Below, piece by piece: positions 7,140-13,737 of a stretch of 13,737 nt of DNA. The position numbers were made by a program, and so were the translations under genes. Numbering within the stretch: position 1 is the stretch's first letter; every line of letters starts with the position of its first letter. This DNA is from JAUVXJ01 sp964577995 (lineage in GTDB: Bacteria > Chloroflexota > Anaerolineae > UBA7937 > B3-Chlor): assembly GCA_964577995.1 (NCBI GenBank), contig CAZOBP010000068.1, positions 1 through 13,737 on the forward strand. The letters run 5' to 3'. The notes beneath the pieces are model-generated. The model was not told the origin of the DNA. It saw nothing but the letters and a program-made list of their open reading frames with translations, and made no database searches.

Positions 7140-8324
7140 TCACGGGCTGCGCATAATCTTCTCGACGAAGGAAGTGCCGTGGGGCAGCGGGCCAACCTCC
7201 AGCAGCTCCGCGATCGTTGCCCCCAGATCAGCAAAACTCTCCCGCGTGCCTAGATCGACTCCGTCCTTGACTCGCTCACCGTAGACCAGCAGCGGGACAT
7301 ACTCCCGTGAATGATCGGTGCTGGGTGTAGTGGGGTCGTTTCCGTGGTCGGCAACTATGAAGAGGATATCCCCGGGCTTCATAGCATCCATGATCCTCGG
7401 TAGCTGTGCATCGAAAGCTTCCAGCGCCCTGGCATAGCCCTCAGGGTTGTTGCGATGGCCGAAGAGCATGTCGAACTCGATCAGATTGGCCAGAATCATG
7501 CCCTGCCAGTCACCGCCGAGCAGTTCGATCACCTTCTCAGCCGCCACCATGTTGTCCACGGTGTGGTGGCACACCGTGAGCCCTCTCCTGTCGAAGAGGT
7601 CGTCCACCTTGCCCACGCCGACCACATCCTCCCCTACCTCGACCAAGCGGTCGAGGAGCGTCCGCTCAGGCGGCTCCAGAGAGAAATCCCTGCGGTTCTT
7701 GGTGCGCGTGAAGCTCCCGGGCTGGCCTACGAACGGTCGTGCTATCACCCGTCCCACCGCGTGCTCTCCAGTAAGCATCTCGCGGGCGATTCGGCAAATA
7801 CGGTACAGCTCATCCAGAGGTATCACCTCCTCGTGAGCTGCAACCTGGAAGACGCTGTCTGCCGAGGTGTAGACGATGGGCGACCCAGTTCGCACGTGCT
7901 CTTCGCCCAACCGATCGATGATCACGGTGCCGGAGATGGCTACGTTGCCTAGAGTCTTGCGGCCGATGCGACGCTCGTACTCCTCGATTAGCTCTCGTGG
8001 AAACCCATCGGGATAGGTCGGCAGCGGTCGCTCAGACACGACGCCCATCAGCTCCCAGTGACCGACCGTGCTATCCTTACCCGGCGATACCTCAGCCATG
8101 CGCCCGTGCGCGCCCAGCGTGTCAGACACGGGAGGCACACCCAGAACACCGGTGAGGTTGCCCAGGCCGAGACGGCCCATACTCGGAAGGGCCAACCCGC
8201 CCACCACTCGAGCGGTGTTCCCCACCGAATCGCTCCCCTCGTCGCCGAAGTCCGCTGCGTCGGGTAGAGCTCCTACCCCTACCCCGTCCAACACCACAAC
8301 TGCTACCCTGTCCGCGTCTCGCAT
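7140..8324 (-). CDS. deoB: Phosphopentomutase (DeoB)
   Basis: DeoB interconverts ribose 1-phosphate and ribose 5-phosphate (and the deoxy forms), linking nucleoside breakdown to central metabolism. It belongs to the alkaline phosphatase superfamily and binds two metal ions. At 394 residues it matches the usual 390-400. Metal ligands are visible as Asp13 (VLDGVGVGALPDA), Asp285 and His290 (EFDMLFGH), Asp326 and His327 (VADHGNDP), and His338 (TDHSRE). The nucleophile motif reads GKDSTVGHWE (82-91), with Ser85 where the characterised Bacillus cereus enzyme has Thr85. The insert domain carries SGTVIIDRLGEEH and YTSADSVFQVAAHEE. The frame is open to 8495, but ATG at 8324 is chosen because GGGAGGT lies seven bases upstream, a promoter lies just beyond, and homologues begin at this point. 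The gene is monocistronic, convergent with DUF169 and divergent from trpS. Confidence 0.96.
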   Translation of the reverse strand: MRDADRVAVVVLDGVGVGALPDAADFGDEGSDSVGNTARVVGGLALPSMGRLGLGNLTGVLGVPPVSDTLGAHGRMAEVSPGKDSTVGHWELMGVVSERPLPTYPDGFPRELIEEYERRIGRKTLGNVAISGTVIIDRLGEEHVRTGSPIVYTSADSVFQVAAHEEVIPLDELYRICRIAREMLTGEHAVGRVIARPFVGQPGSFTRTKNRRDFSLEPPERTLLDRLVEVGEDVVGVGKVDDLFDRRGLTVCHHTVDNMVAAEKVIELLGGDWQGMILANLIEFDMLFGHRNNPEGYARALEAFDAQLPRIMDAMKPGDILFIVADHGNDPTTPSTDHSREYVPLLVYGERVKDGVDLGTRESFADLGATIAELLEVGPLPHGTSFVEKIMRSP

Positions 8325-8343
8325 CGTTCGGACCTCCCTCAGT

Positions 8344-8372
8344 AATATACCTGAACCAAGCGACGGCGGCAA
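8344..8372 (-). promoter_or_regulatory. Probable sigma-70 promoter of deoB
   Basis: On the minus strand TTGCCG (8372-8367), 17 bp, TATATT (8349-8344). Transcription would start near 8337, about 13 nt before the deoB ATG, leaving room only for the ribosome binding site. I see no clear DeoR or CRP-type operator overlapping it. Confidence 0.55.
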
Positions 8373-8498
8373 CGGCACGCTGGGACCAGCACTCCAACTC
8401 TGAAATCTCAGCAGAGGCGCATCTCTCCTCGCACTCGAGACCTGCTTCACCACCGCTGAGGAACGCTCCGAGTCTCCGCGCTCACGTGCGGACAACCC

Positions 8499-8527
8499 TT
8501 GCCCAACACGGCAGGTTGTGATAAACT
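8499..8527 (+). promoter_or_regulatory. Probable sigma-70 promoter of the trpS operon
   Basis: TTGCCC (8499-8504), 17 bp, TAAACT (8522-8527). Transcription would start near 8534, giving a structured leader of about 75 nt before the trpS ATG at 8609. The region from the deoB promoter to this site (8373-8498) shows no gene or further element that I can support. Confidence 0.5.
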
Positions 8528-8539
8528 ACGAGGGGGTCT

Positions 8540-8569
8540 GGTGCGCAGGGAATGACTTCCTGGCGCACC
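8540..8569 (+). promoter_or_regulatory. Hairpin in the trpS leader with in-frame Trp codons
   Basis: GGTGCGC (8540-8546) pairs with GCGCACC (8563-8569). Inside, AGGGAA (8547-8552) and TTCCT (8557-8561) extend the stem with bulges around a TGAC loop. A second GCGCAC (8581-8586) could compete for the 5' arm. An ATG at 8552, in frame with trpS, opens a stretch with Trp codons at 8561 and 8576. No T-box sequence is present. The arrangement suggests, without proving, a tryptophan-sensing leader. Confidence 0.4.
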
Positions 8570-8608
8570 CCACCTTGGCGGCGCACTCCGCGACAGAGGA
8601 GAACCACG

Positions 8609-9601
8609 ATGAGAGAGGGAAGAGTATTCTCCGGTGCTCGGCCCACCGGCAGACAGCATATAGGCAACTACTTGGGAGCCATCCAGAACTACGTAGCGCT
8701 CCAAGAAGACTACGAGTGCGTCTACTGTGTTGTTGACCTCCACGCCTTGACCACACTGCAAGACACGGACAAACTGAAAACAAACACTGAGGAGATGGTG
8801 CTCGACTGGCTGGCGGCGGGGATGGATCCCGAGAAAGCTATCATCTTTGTACAGTCGCACGTGCCAGAGGTCACGGAGCTCCACACCATTCTGTCTATGG
8901 TCACGCCCATGGGTTGGCTTCTCAGATTGCCCACTTTCAAGGAGAAGGTTCGCTTCCAGCCGGACAACGTCAACTACGGGCTCCTCGGCTACCCCGTCCT
9001 GATGGCTGCGGATATCACCCTCTACAAGGCAGACACCGTGCCTGTCGGAGAGGACCAGGCCCCGCATCTGGAATTCACCCGGGAAATCGTCCGGCGCTTC
9101 AACCATCACTTCGGACCCACACTGGTCGAGCCCCAGATCAAGCTCACGCCCTTCCCTCGCGTCATGGGACTCGACGGTATGAACAAGATGAGCAAGTCCC
9201 TCGACAACCACATCGAACTAGCCTCATCTCCAGAGGACATCGAGCAGCGGGTGATGACCATGGTCACGGATCCTCAGCGCAGGTACCGGACCGATCCTGG
9301 CCGCCCAGAGGTGTGCAATGTCTTCGCGTTCCACGGCTTCTTCTCCCCACAGCAGGTGGCGGACATTGAGACCCAATGTCGCGCCGCGGAGATAGGCTGT
9401 GTCGACTGTAAGAGAGCCCTGGCGCGCAATCTGGCCGATAGCCTGGCGCCCTTCAGGGCACGAAGGACGGAACTGGCCCAGGACCTTGACCTGGTATGGG
9501 GCGTCCTTGCCGACGGTGCCGCCAGAGCATCAGTCATAGCAAAGCAAACCCTGGCCGAGGTGAGGCAGAGCGTGGGGTTGCCTGAGGTCTATGGTAGGTA
9601 G
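8609..9601 (+). CDS. trpS: Tryptophanyl-tRNA synthetase
   Basis: TrpS charges tRNA-Trp with tryptophan using ATP; it is a class I synthetase and a cytoplasmic homodimer. The 330-residue length is typical. The N-terminal VFSGARPTGRQHIGNYLGA carries the HIGH-type motif HIGN (17-20), and MNKMSKSLDN carries KMSKS (193-197). Other conserved blocks are MAADIT (132-137), VGEDQ (146-150) and HLEFTREI, which shape the Trp and ATP pockets. The frame is open from an upstream ATG at 8552, giving 349 residues, but ATG at 8609 is preferred. It follows GAGGAGA by six bases and places the conserved RVFSG motif four residues from the N-terminus, as in homologues. It is the first gene of a three-gene operon, with the next start 9 bp after its stop. 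Confidence 0.96.
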   Translation: MREGRVFSGARPTGRQHIGNYLGAIQNYVALQEDYECVYCVVDLHALTTLQDTDKLKTNTEEMVLDWLAAGMDPEKAIIFVQSHVPEVTELHTILSMVTPMGWLLRLPTFKEKVRFQPDNVNYGLLGYPVLMAADITLYKADTVPVGEDQAPHLEFTREIVRRFNHHFGPTLVEPQIKLTPFPRVMGLDGMNKMSKSLDNHIELASSPEDIEQRVMTMVTDPQRRYRTDPGRPEVCNVFAFHGFFSPQQVADIETQCRAAEIGCVDCKRALARNLADSLAPFRARRTELAQDLDLVWGVLADGAARASVIAKQTLAEVRQSVGLPEVYGR

Positions 9602-9610
9602 GGGGCCACG

Positions 9611-9898
9611 ATGAACAAGCTCGAACAGTTCACGTCGTTGATGCGCTACATCGAGGAGAATCCCGGAGTGCTCGCTCAGCACGCGGATGAGAGCAAGGCA
9701 CTTCTCGAGCAAGTGGAGAAGTCCTGCCTGGAGCGGAATGCCCAGGACCTGAGTAGCACCATCGACGCCTTCCTATCCCTCTTCATGGGTGACCGCGCCA
9801 TGAGAGGGTTCGCTCCAACCGAATCCCAGAAGGCTGTCGAACAGTTCAACAGTGTCCACAAGGCCACGAGATCGGTCCTGGACAAGATGCAGAAGTAG
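9611..9898 (+). CDS. Small helical cytoplasmic protein, unknown function (95 residues)
   Basis: I do not recognise this protein. It begins MNKLEQFTSLMRYIEENPGV and is predicted almost wholly helical, with a charged centre (DESKALLEQVEKSCLERNAQ) and a final amphipathic stretch VEQFNSVHKATRSVLDKMQK. There is no signal peptide, membrane segment or metal-binding pattern; one Cys is present. The ATG is 9 bp beyond the trpS stop with GGGGG just upstream, and the next gene starts 4 bp after its own stop, so all three are almost surely cotranscribed and perhaps translationally coupled. Codon use matches its neighbours, which supports a real gene. A role as a partner of the following membrane protein is inference from spacing only. 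Confidence 0.75.
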   Translation: MNKLEQFTSLMRYIEENPGVLAQHADESKALLEQVEKSCLERNAQDLSSTIDAFLSLFMGDRAMRGFAPTESQKAVEQFNSVHKATRSVLDKMQK

Positions 9899-9902
9899 CG
9901 AC

Positions 9903-11180
9903 ATGCACCAAGTCTGCACCCCTACTTGCGTCCTCTTGAAGGGTTTTGTCTACGGCGAGTCCGGTGAGACCCAGGTCAGGAGCGATCTCGATGACCTGTT
10001 GAATCGCTTGCGGGCGGCCGTGGTGCAGGACGACGGGCAAGCGGTCATTGGCCATAGAGTCGTCGACGACGACTACGAACTGTACGTCAAACTCTTGCCT
10101 GGCCACGACTACTGCGTGTTGCAGGCTTGGGCCACTCCCATCAGCGACGACTATCGGGCCTCCTTTGACGGGGCACGAGATATCGTGGACACCTGGCTGC
10201 CCGAGCAACTCGACGAACCCCTCCTCAAGGATGCCGCTTTCCTCTTCTCTTCTAAGGTTCTCTGTTGCCAGGATCCCATCCTGCTCGACGAGAGAGCCAG
10301 CCTCTTCGCAGAGCACTCCCAGCTCGCCCACAGCGCAGTCTATTCGCGGCAGGTACAGCTATCCGCCGCCAACGACCGACATCGCGAACTCTATCTGGTA
10401 AGCCCCATCAATGGTACAGTTCCCAACGAACTGATGTCTACAGTCGTGGATGACATCAGCCGCCTGGAGACCTATTTCAGAAAGATACTGTCCTTCTACG
10501 ACGTGTATCCCGAGATCTACGACGGTCTCAACAAGGTGGATGAGGAAGTCGCAGAGCAGATGGACGAGATCTCCATTCACCTCGGCGATGCGGACACGGG
10601 GGCGCTCGGAACGTGGCTCACCAACATAAGCCAGAACTACGGCCATCTCTCCATCGTTTCTAAGGGGCTCCGGCAGGACTCTTTCTCCTTACACTCGAAC
10701 CTGAGCAACATCAAATCCACGATCCGGGCGTGGGATGAGGAGAGGATCGAGGGCAGCCTTCCTATCTCGGAGGAGCTGCTCAACGACGCAGAGATGGTTT
10801 GTGGAGCTTACGATGGACTGTCAGCGCGGATCCAGGGTGTACACGACCAACTGGGGAACATGATTGCCATGGTCAGAGCGAGGATCGAGCTCGGACAACA
10901 GGAGCAGAGTCTCCAGCAACTGAGGGATCTGGTCAAGATGGAAAGGACGATGGACGTCTTGGAGTTCGTCTTCCTGGCAGCCGTGCTTCTGGAGATCTTC
11001 GGCTTCGTCTTCGCTGGCCTGGGCGAGGTCTGGGGCACAGGAACGCTCCCAGGTGCGGGACTTCAATACGTCGTCACCCACCTGTGGGAGTATCCAGCTC
11101 TCCTTACGGCACTGTTCGCTCCCGCGATTCTGGCCCTATCGTACTTGATCGTCAAAGTCGTAGAACGGCTGACGGCATGA
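9903..11180 (+). CDS. Uncharacterised membrane protein with two C-terminal transmembrane helices (425 residues)
   Basis: Residues 1-345 look soluble. A mixed alpha/beta part (1-170), with LLKGFVYGES, DDDYELYVKLLPGHDYCVLQAW and RELYLVSPINGTVPNE, leads to a long helical, coiled-coil-like part (about 180-350, for example LGNMIAMVRARIELGQQEQS and LQQLRDLVKMERTMDVLEF). Two hydrophobic helices follow at about 353-374 and 397-419, joined by a short Gly-rich loop and ending ERLTA. This order (soluble N-terminus, long helix, two terminal membrane helices) recalls CorA-type channels, but the GMN signature is missing, so ion transport is not claimed. ATG at 9903 is chosen over the GTG/ATG-like frame extension to 9852, which would overlap the preceding gene by 47 bp. 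The gene ends the trpS operon and converges on a small membrane protein gene 45 bp away; that gap shows no clear terminator. Confidence 0.8.
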   Translation: MHQVCTPTCVLLKGFVYGESGETQVRSDLDDLLNRLRAAVVQDDGQAVIGHRVVDDDYELYVKLLPGHDYCVLQAWATPISDDYRASFDGARDIVDTWLPEQLDEPLLKDAAFLFSSKVLCCQDPILLDERASLFAEHSQLAHSAVYSRQVQLSAANDRHRELYLVSPINGTVPNELMSTVVDDISRLETYFRKILSFYDVYPEIYDGLNKVDEEVAEQMDEISIHLGDADTGALGTWLTNISQNYGHLSIVSKGLRQDSFSLHSNLSNIKSTIRAWDEERIEGSLPISEELLNDAEMVCGAYDGLSARIQGVHDQLGNMIAMVRARIELGQQEQSLQQLRDLVKMERTMDVLEFVFLAAVLLEIFGFVFAGLGEVWGTGTLPGAGLQYVVTHLWEYPALLTALFAPAILALSYLIVKVVERLTA

Positions 11181-11225
11181 CTCCCGGCATGCGACGGAAG
11201 GTGGATCACACAGGCGCCCTGAGCG

Positions 11226-11561
11226 TTACTGCTCGATCTCTTCCTGCAGTTCACTCCTGATCTCGTCGCCGAACGCCCGAGCGGCCTCTCCGCCCCGTCT
11301 CAGGAGCACTCGCGCCTCATCCGGTGCCACGAGCTTGATGACCAGGCGCCGTCCGTCCTCTTGCTCCTCGATTCCCGACACGAAAGGCACTTTCCTGGTG
11401 AAGAAATAGACGCCCGCCACGATTCCCGCCAACGCAGCAACTGGAGCGAGCAAACCTGCAAGCCAGCCCAGAATGAAATGGCGAGGCACCGCGGTCAACT
11501 CCTCCACGTACCGCGCCAAAGCCGGGATAGACTCCTTCTCCCTCACGTTTCCCCTCGGCAT
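11226..11561 (-). CDS. Small single-pass membrane protein, unknown function (111 residues)
   Basis: The protein has a charged N-terminus (1-27), one strong membrane segment at about 28-54 (FILGWLAGLLAPVAALAGIV is its core) and a hydrophilic C-terminal part rich in charge (DEARVLLRRGGEAARAFGDE). No known family is recognised. The ATG at 11561 follows AGGAGG by ten bases and lies 14 bp after the stop of the preceding small membrane protein gene, so the two are probably cotranscribed downstream of rpsA. The likely topology, with the C-terminal domain in the cytoplasm or outside, cannot be decided from sequence alone: positive charges occur on both sides of the segment. Confidence 0.7.
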   Translation of the reverse strand: MPRGNVREKESIPALARYVEELTAVPRHFILGWLAGLLAPVAALAGIVAGVYFFTRKVPFVSGIEEQEDGRRLVIKLVAPDEARVLLRRGGEAARAFGDEIRSELQEEIEQ

Positions 11562-11575
11562 GAGACCCGCCCCTC

Positions 11576-11827
11576 CTACGGCAGTTCGGTACTCTCGAGC
11601 CGCGGCCCTGGGCGCTTTCCTCGCTCCTTTTCTACCTGCTCTTTGACCAGGTTCACCACTTCCTGAGGAGAGACCAGCCCAAAGACCGGTCCTCCGTCAT
11701 CCGTGATCTCCACTGAAGGGAGCCTCCCAGTCAGCAGATAGAGAAGGACATTGCCTACGATTAGAACGAACCCTGCAATACCCAGAACGAAGCCAATGCC
11801 GAAAGCCAGTCTCTTCAAGGCAGCCAT
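11576..11827 (-). CDS. Small single-pass membrane protein, unknown function (83 residues)
   Basis: From the ATG at 11827 the protein is 83 residues: Lys/Arg at positions 5-6, one long hydrophobic segment (about 8-33, core FGIGFVLGIAGFVLIVGNVL), then a hydrophilic tail with SPQEVVNLVKEQVEKERGKR. The positive residues before the helix hint at an N-in topology. ATG at 11827 is preferred to the frame's first ATG at 11851 because GGGGGAGG stands five bases upstream of it. The gene starts 65 bp after rpsA on the same strand, no promoter or terminator is visible between them, and a second small membrane protein follows 14 bp on. It is not a recognised family. Confidence 0.7.
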   Translation of the reverse strand: MAALKRLAFGIGFVLGIAGFVLIVGNVLLYLLTGRLPSVEITDDGGPVFGLVSPQEVVNLVKEQVEKERGKRPGPRLESTELP

Positions 11828-11892
11828 ATAATCCTCCCCCGCTGGCGACACACGCGCTGCGAACCGATCACGCGCGGATGCCCGACCGACGA

Positions 11893-13737
11893 TCAGGCTT
11901 CCTCGTCCTCCTCTCGCTCCTCGTCGTCCTCCTCCAGTTCCAACCCGTCTGAGTCCGCTGACTCCATTTCGACGTCCTCGTCGCTTTCTAACCCGGGTGC
12001 ATCGGATGACTGACTCTCCTCATCTGGCTCGTCCTCAGGGGCGGTCACGTCGCTCAGATCCTCGTCCGTCTCCTGCTCCTCGAGCTCGGGACCCACCTCC
12101 GCTTCCTCCTGCTCCTCGATTCCTGCGTCGAGTTCCTCCGAAGTCCCTTCGGCCTCGGCCGCGCTTTCTAGGGCTTCGGGCGATTCCTCCTCGGTTTCAA
12201 GGTCCGCCTCCACCTCCTCTTCTGGCTGAGGAGCAATTATCTCCACATCCGCTTCCTCCTCAACCTCGGTATCGGCCACCACTGCGGACACAGGCTCTTC
12301 AGGCTCGATCTCGAGTTCTTCCTCCTCAACGAGGGGAGCGACGTCCTCCCCCTCACCGAACTCAGTGCCAGGCTCCTCCAGGTCAGCCTCTGCCTCGGCC
12401 ATCGGCGATACGCTTTCCTCGGGCTCGACCTCAGCGTCAGGCTCTTCCAGGTCAGCCTCTGCCTCGGCCATCAGCGATACGCCCTCCTCGGCCTCGAGCT
12501 CAACCTCAGCGACAGGCTCTTCCAGGTCAGCCTCAGCCTCGGCCACCAGCGACACGCCCTCCTCGGCCTCGGGCTCGACCTCAGCAACAGGCTCTTGCAG
12601 GTCAGCCTCAGTCTCGACTATCACCGACACACTTTCCTCGGGCTCGACCTCAGCGCCGGGCTCTTCCAGGTCAGCCTCAGCCTCGCGCTCGACCTCAGCC
12701 GCGACTTCCTCTCTCAGCTCCGCCCACGCATCTGAGCCCTCGATTTCCTCGCGGCTGGGTACCTGCTTCAAGCTCAGGCCCATCCGCTGCCGAGTCGAGT
12801 CGATGCTAAGAACCTTGACGTACAGCGCCTCGCCCTCCCTGACCAGATCGCCAGGCGCGAAGTCGCCGTCGGACAACTCTGAGACGTGAATGAGGCCTTC
12901 AATGCCGTCTTCGACACGCGCGAACGCCCCGAAATCCGTGATGTTGGTGATCACTCCCCTCACGATCTGCCCAACATGGTACTTCTCCTCTACCAGGTGC
13001 CAGGGATCCGGCTGCAGACGCTTGAGACTGAGGCCGATCCTTTTCCTATCCCGATCGACACGCAGCACATAGACCTCAACTTCCTCCCCGACCCTCAACA
13101 CGTCACGGGCGTGCTTGACCCGTCGCCACGAGAGCTCCGAGATATGAATCAGGCCGTCGGCACCCCCTAGATCCACGAAGGCACCAAAATCGCAGAGATT
13201 CCTCACCGCGCCTGTCCGGATGTCACCCTCCTGGAGCTGGTCCAAGAGTTCTTCCTTGCGCTGGTCACGCCACTCGCGCGAGGCAGCACGCTCTGAGAAG
13301 ATCAGGCGGCGGCGCTGGCGATCGACCTCGATAACCTTGAGTACGAGTTGTCGCCCCTCCATGGTCGACAGCATCTCCATGCGCTCTTCGTGACCGCTTC
13401 GCCTGCTCAACCCACTTATCTGCGAAGCAGGCACGAAACCTCTGATCTGCCCATAGTAGACAAGAAGCCCGCCCTTGTTGTGGCCTGAGACGGAGCCTTC
13501 GTATACGGCACCTTCCTCGAACAGCTTCTCGGCCTTGCGCCAGTCCTCCATGGTGCGGGCCATGTTGAGCGACACAATAACATCCCCGTCAGCGCTCTCC
13601 GGTCGGAGAACGTAGACGGGCACTTTGTCGCCGACCTCTATCTCAGAGATGGCCTCCTCGCCCATTCTGTCCAAGTCGGCACTGGGCACCACCCCCTCGG
13701 TCTTGCCGCCGATATCGACGATGATCTCATCATCGTC
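11893..13737 (-). CDS. rpsA: 30S ribosomal protein S1 with a long acidic repeat tail, 5'-partial
   Basis: S1 binds mRNA at the 30S subunit and helps start translation. The frame is open through the right edge, so the N-terminus is missing; 614 residues are visible. Numbering from the GTG at 13692 (not the true start), the end of one S1 domain (to about 46) is followed by three whole ones at about 60-135, 154-225 and 239-310. Domains 3 and 4 carry the classic NLCDFGAFVDLGGADGLIHI and NITDFGAFARVEDGIEGLIH RNA-binding patterns. This gives the four-domain form seen in Gram-positive-like lineages. After residue 330 comes a tail of about 269 residues with about 120 Asp+Glu, only two Arg and no Lys, including five imperfect 23-25-residue repeats. 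Such length and acidity are unusual for S1. Two small membrane protein genes follow on the same strand. The call could also be an S1-repeat RNA-binding protein rather than the ribosomal S1 itself. Confidence 0.88.
   Translation of the reverse strand, partial: DDDEIIVDIGGKTEGVVPSADLDRMGEEAISEIEVGDKVPVYVLRPESADGDVIVSLNMARTMEDWRKAEKLFEEGAVYEGSVSGHNKGGLLVYYGQIRGFVPASQISGLSRRSGHEERMEMLSTMEGRQLVLKVIEVDRQRRRLIFSERAASREWRDQRKEELLDQLQEGDIRTGAVRNLCDFGAFVDLGGADGLIHISELSWRRVKHARDVLRVGEEVEVYVLRVDRDRKRIGLSLKRLQPDPWHLVEEKYHVGQIVRGVITNITDFGAFARVEDGIEGLIHVSELSDGDFAPGDLVREGEALYVKVLSIDSTRQRMGLSLKQVPSREEIEGSDAWAELREEVAAEVEREAEADLEEPGAEVEPEESVSVIVETEADLQEPVAEVEPEAEEGVSLVAEAEADLEEPVAEVELEAEEGVSLMAEAEADLEEPDAEVEPEESVSPMAEAEADLEEPGTEFGEGEDVAPLVEEEELEIEPEEPVSAVVADTEVEEEADVEIIAPQPEEEVEADLETEEESPEALESAAEAEGTSEELDAGIEEQEEAEVGPELEEQETDEDLSDVTAPEDEPDEESQSSDAPGLESDEDVEMESADSDGLELEEDDEEREEDEEA
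12325..12681 (-). repeat. rpsA: Five imperfect tandem repeats in the acidic tail of S1
   Basis: At the protein level the units start AEADLEEPGAEVEPEESVS, TEADLQEPVAEVEPEAEEG, AEADLEEPVAEVELEAEEG, AEADLEEPDAEVEPEESVS and AEADLEEPGTEFGEGEDVA, with lengths of about 23, 25, 25, 23 and 23 residues. The DNA repeats are clear too: a block close to GGCTCTTCCAGGTCAGCCTC recurs every 69-75 bp on the plus strand. All unit lengths are multiples of three, so copy number changes would keep the frame. Confidence 0.85.

Noticed and set aside
8325..8495. N-terminal extension of DeoB to 8495
   Set aside because: It reads through the deoB promoter and ribosome binding site, and DeoB homologues begin at the ATG at 8324.
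8534..8608. T-box riboswitch in the trpS leader
   Set aside because: The leader is too short and lacks the conserved T-box sequence and a terminator/antiterminator pair.
9903..11180. CorA-type magnesium channel
   Set aside because: The layout is similar, but the GMN signature before the last helix is absent and the N-terminal part is not recognisable.
12325..12681. Regular repeats that could suggest a CRISPR array
   Set aside because: The units are degenerate, contiguous, in frame and coding; there are no unique spacers between constant repeats.
11997..12809. Plus-strand frame of 270 codons rich in Pro and Arg
   Set aside because: It is the antisense of the Glu-rich tail of S1; Glu codons read backwards give such Pro/Arg/Ser-rich frames.
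13690..13692. GTG as the start of the S1 gene
   Set aside because: The frame stays open to the window edge and the residues before it (DDDEIIVDIGGKTEG) are clearly S1-domain sequence.

Overview
The window is high-GC chromosomal DNA packed with housekeeping genes. It holds 14 protein-coding genes on both strands, with short gaps and strong G/C preference at third codon positions. I see no insertion sequence, prophage, CRISPR array, tRNA or rRNA. The content fits a free-living bacterium, most likely Chloroflexota or a similar deep lineage. Pointers are a four-domain S1 protein with a long acidic tail, an alpha-type glutamine synthetase, a lipoprotein with a Pro/Thr/Ser linker and DxDxDG repeats, a DUF169 protein, and a GT-C membrane glycosyltransferase with a TKQT motif. 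That placement is inference and was not checked by any search. Layout, left to right. A trans-sulfuration PLP enzyme (partial, +) converges on a GT-C type membrane glycosyltransferase (-); their stop codons share one CTAG. From a divergent promoter region, glnA (+) is followed 21 bp later by a calcium-repeat/TPR lipoprotein (+). A perfect 10-bp-stem hairpin separates that pair from ssb (-), which has a consensus DnaA box upstream. A possible 72-residue gene (-) lies between ssb and a divergently transcribed DUF169 gene (+). deoB (phosphopentomutase, -) converges on DUF169 and is divergent from trpS (+). trpS starts a tight + strand operon with a 95-residue helical protein and a 425-residue protein with two C-terminal membrane helices. 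Converging on these from the right edge is a - strand cluster: rpsA (partial) followed by two small one-helix membrane proteins. Functionally the window mixes amino-acid metabolism (sulfur amino acids, glutamine), translation (tryptophan charging, ribosomal protein S1), DNA maintenance (SSB), nucleoside salvage (DeoB) and envelope functions (glycosyltransferase, lipoprotein). The less familiar parts are the two proteins behind trpS, the two behind rpsA, and the 72-residue ORF. Two points are of most interest. Most recognisable promoters use a TTGCC-type -35 box exactly 17 bp from the -10. The trpS leader folds into a hairpin and carries two in-frame Trp codons. I found no convincing new defence or mobile system, and the novelty here is regulatory and in uncharacterised small proteins.
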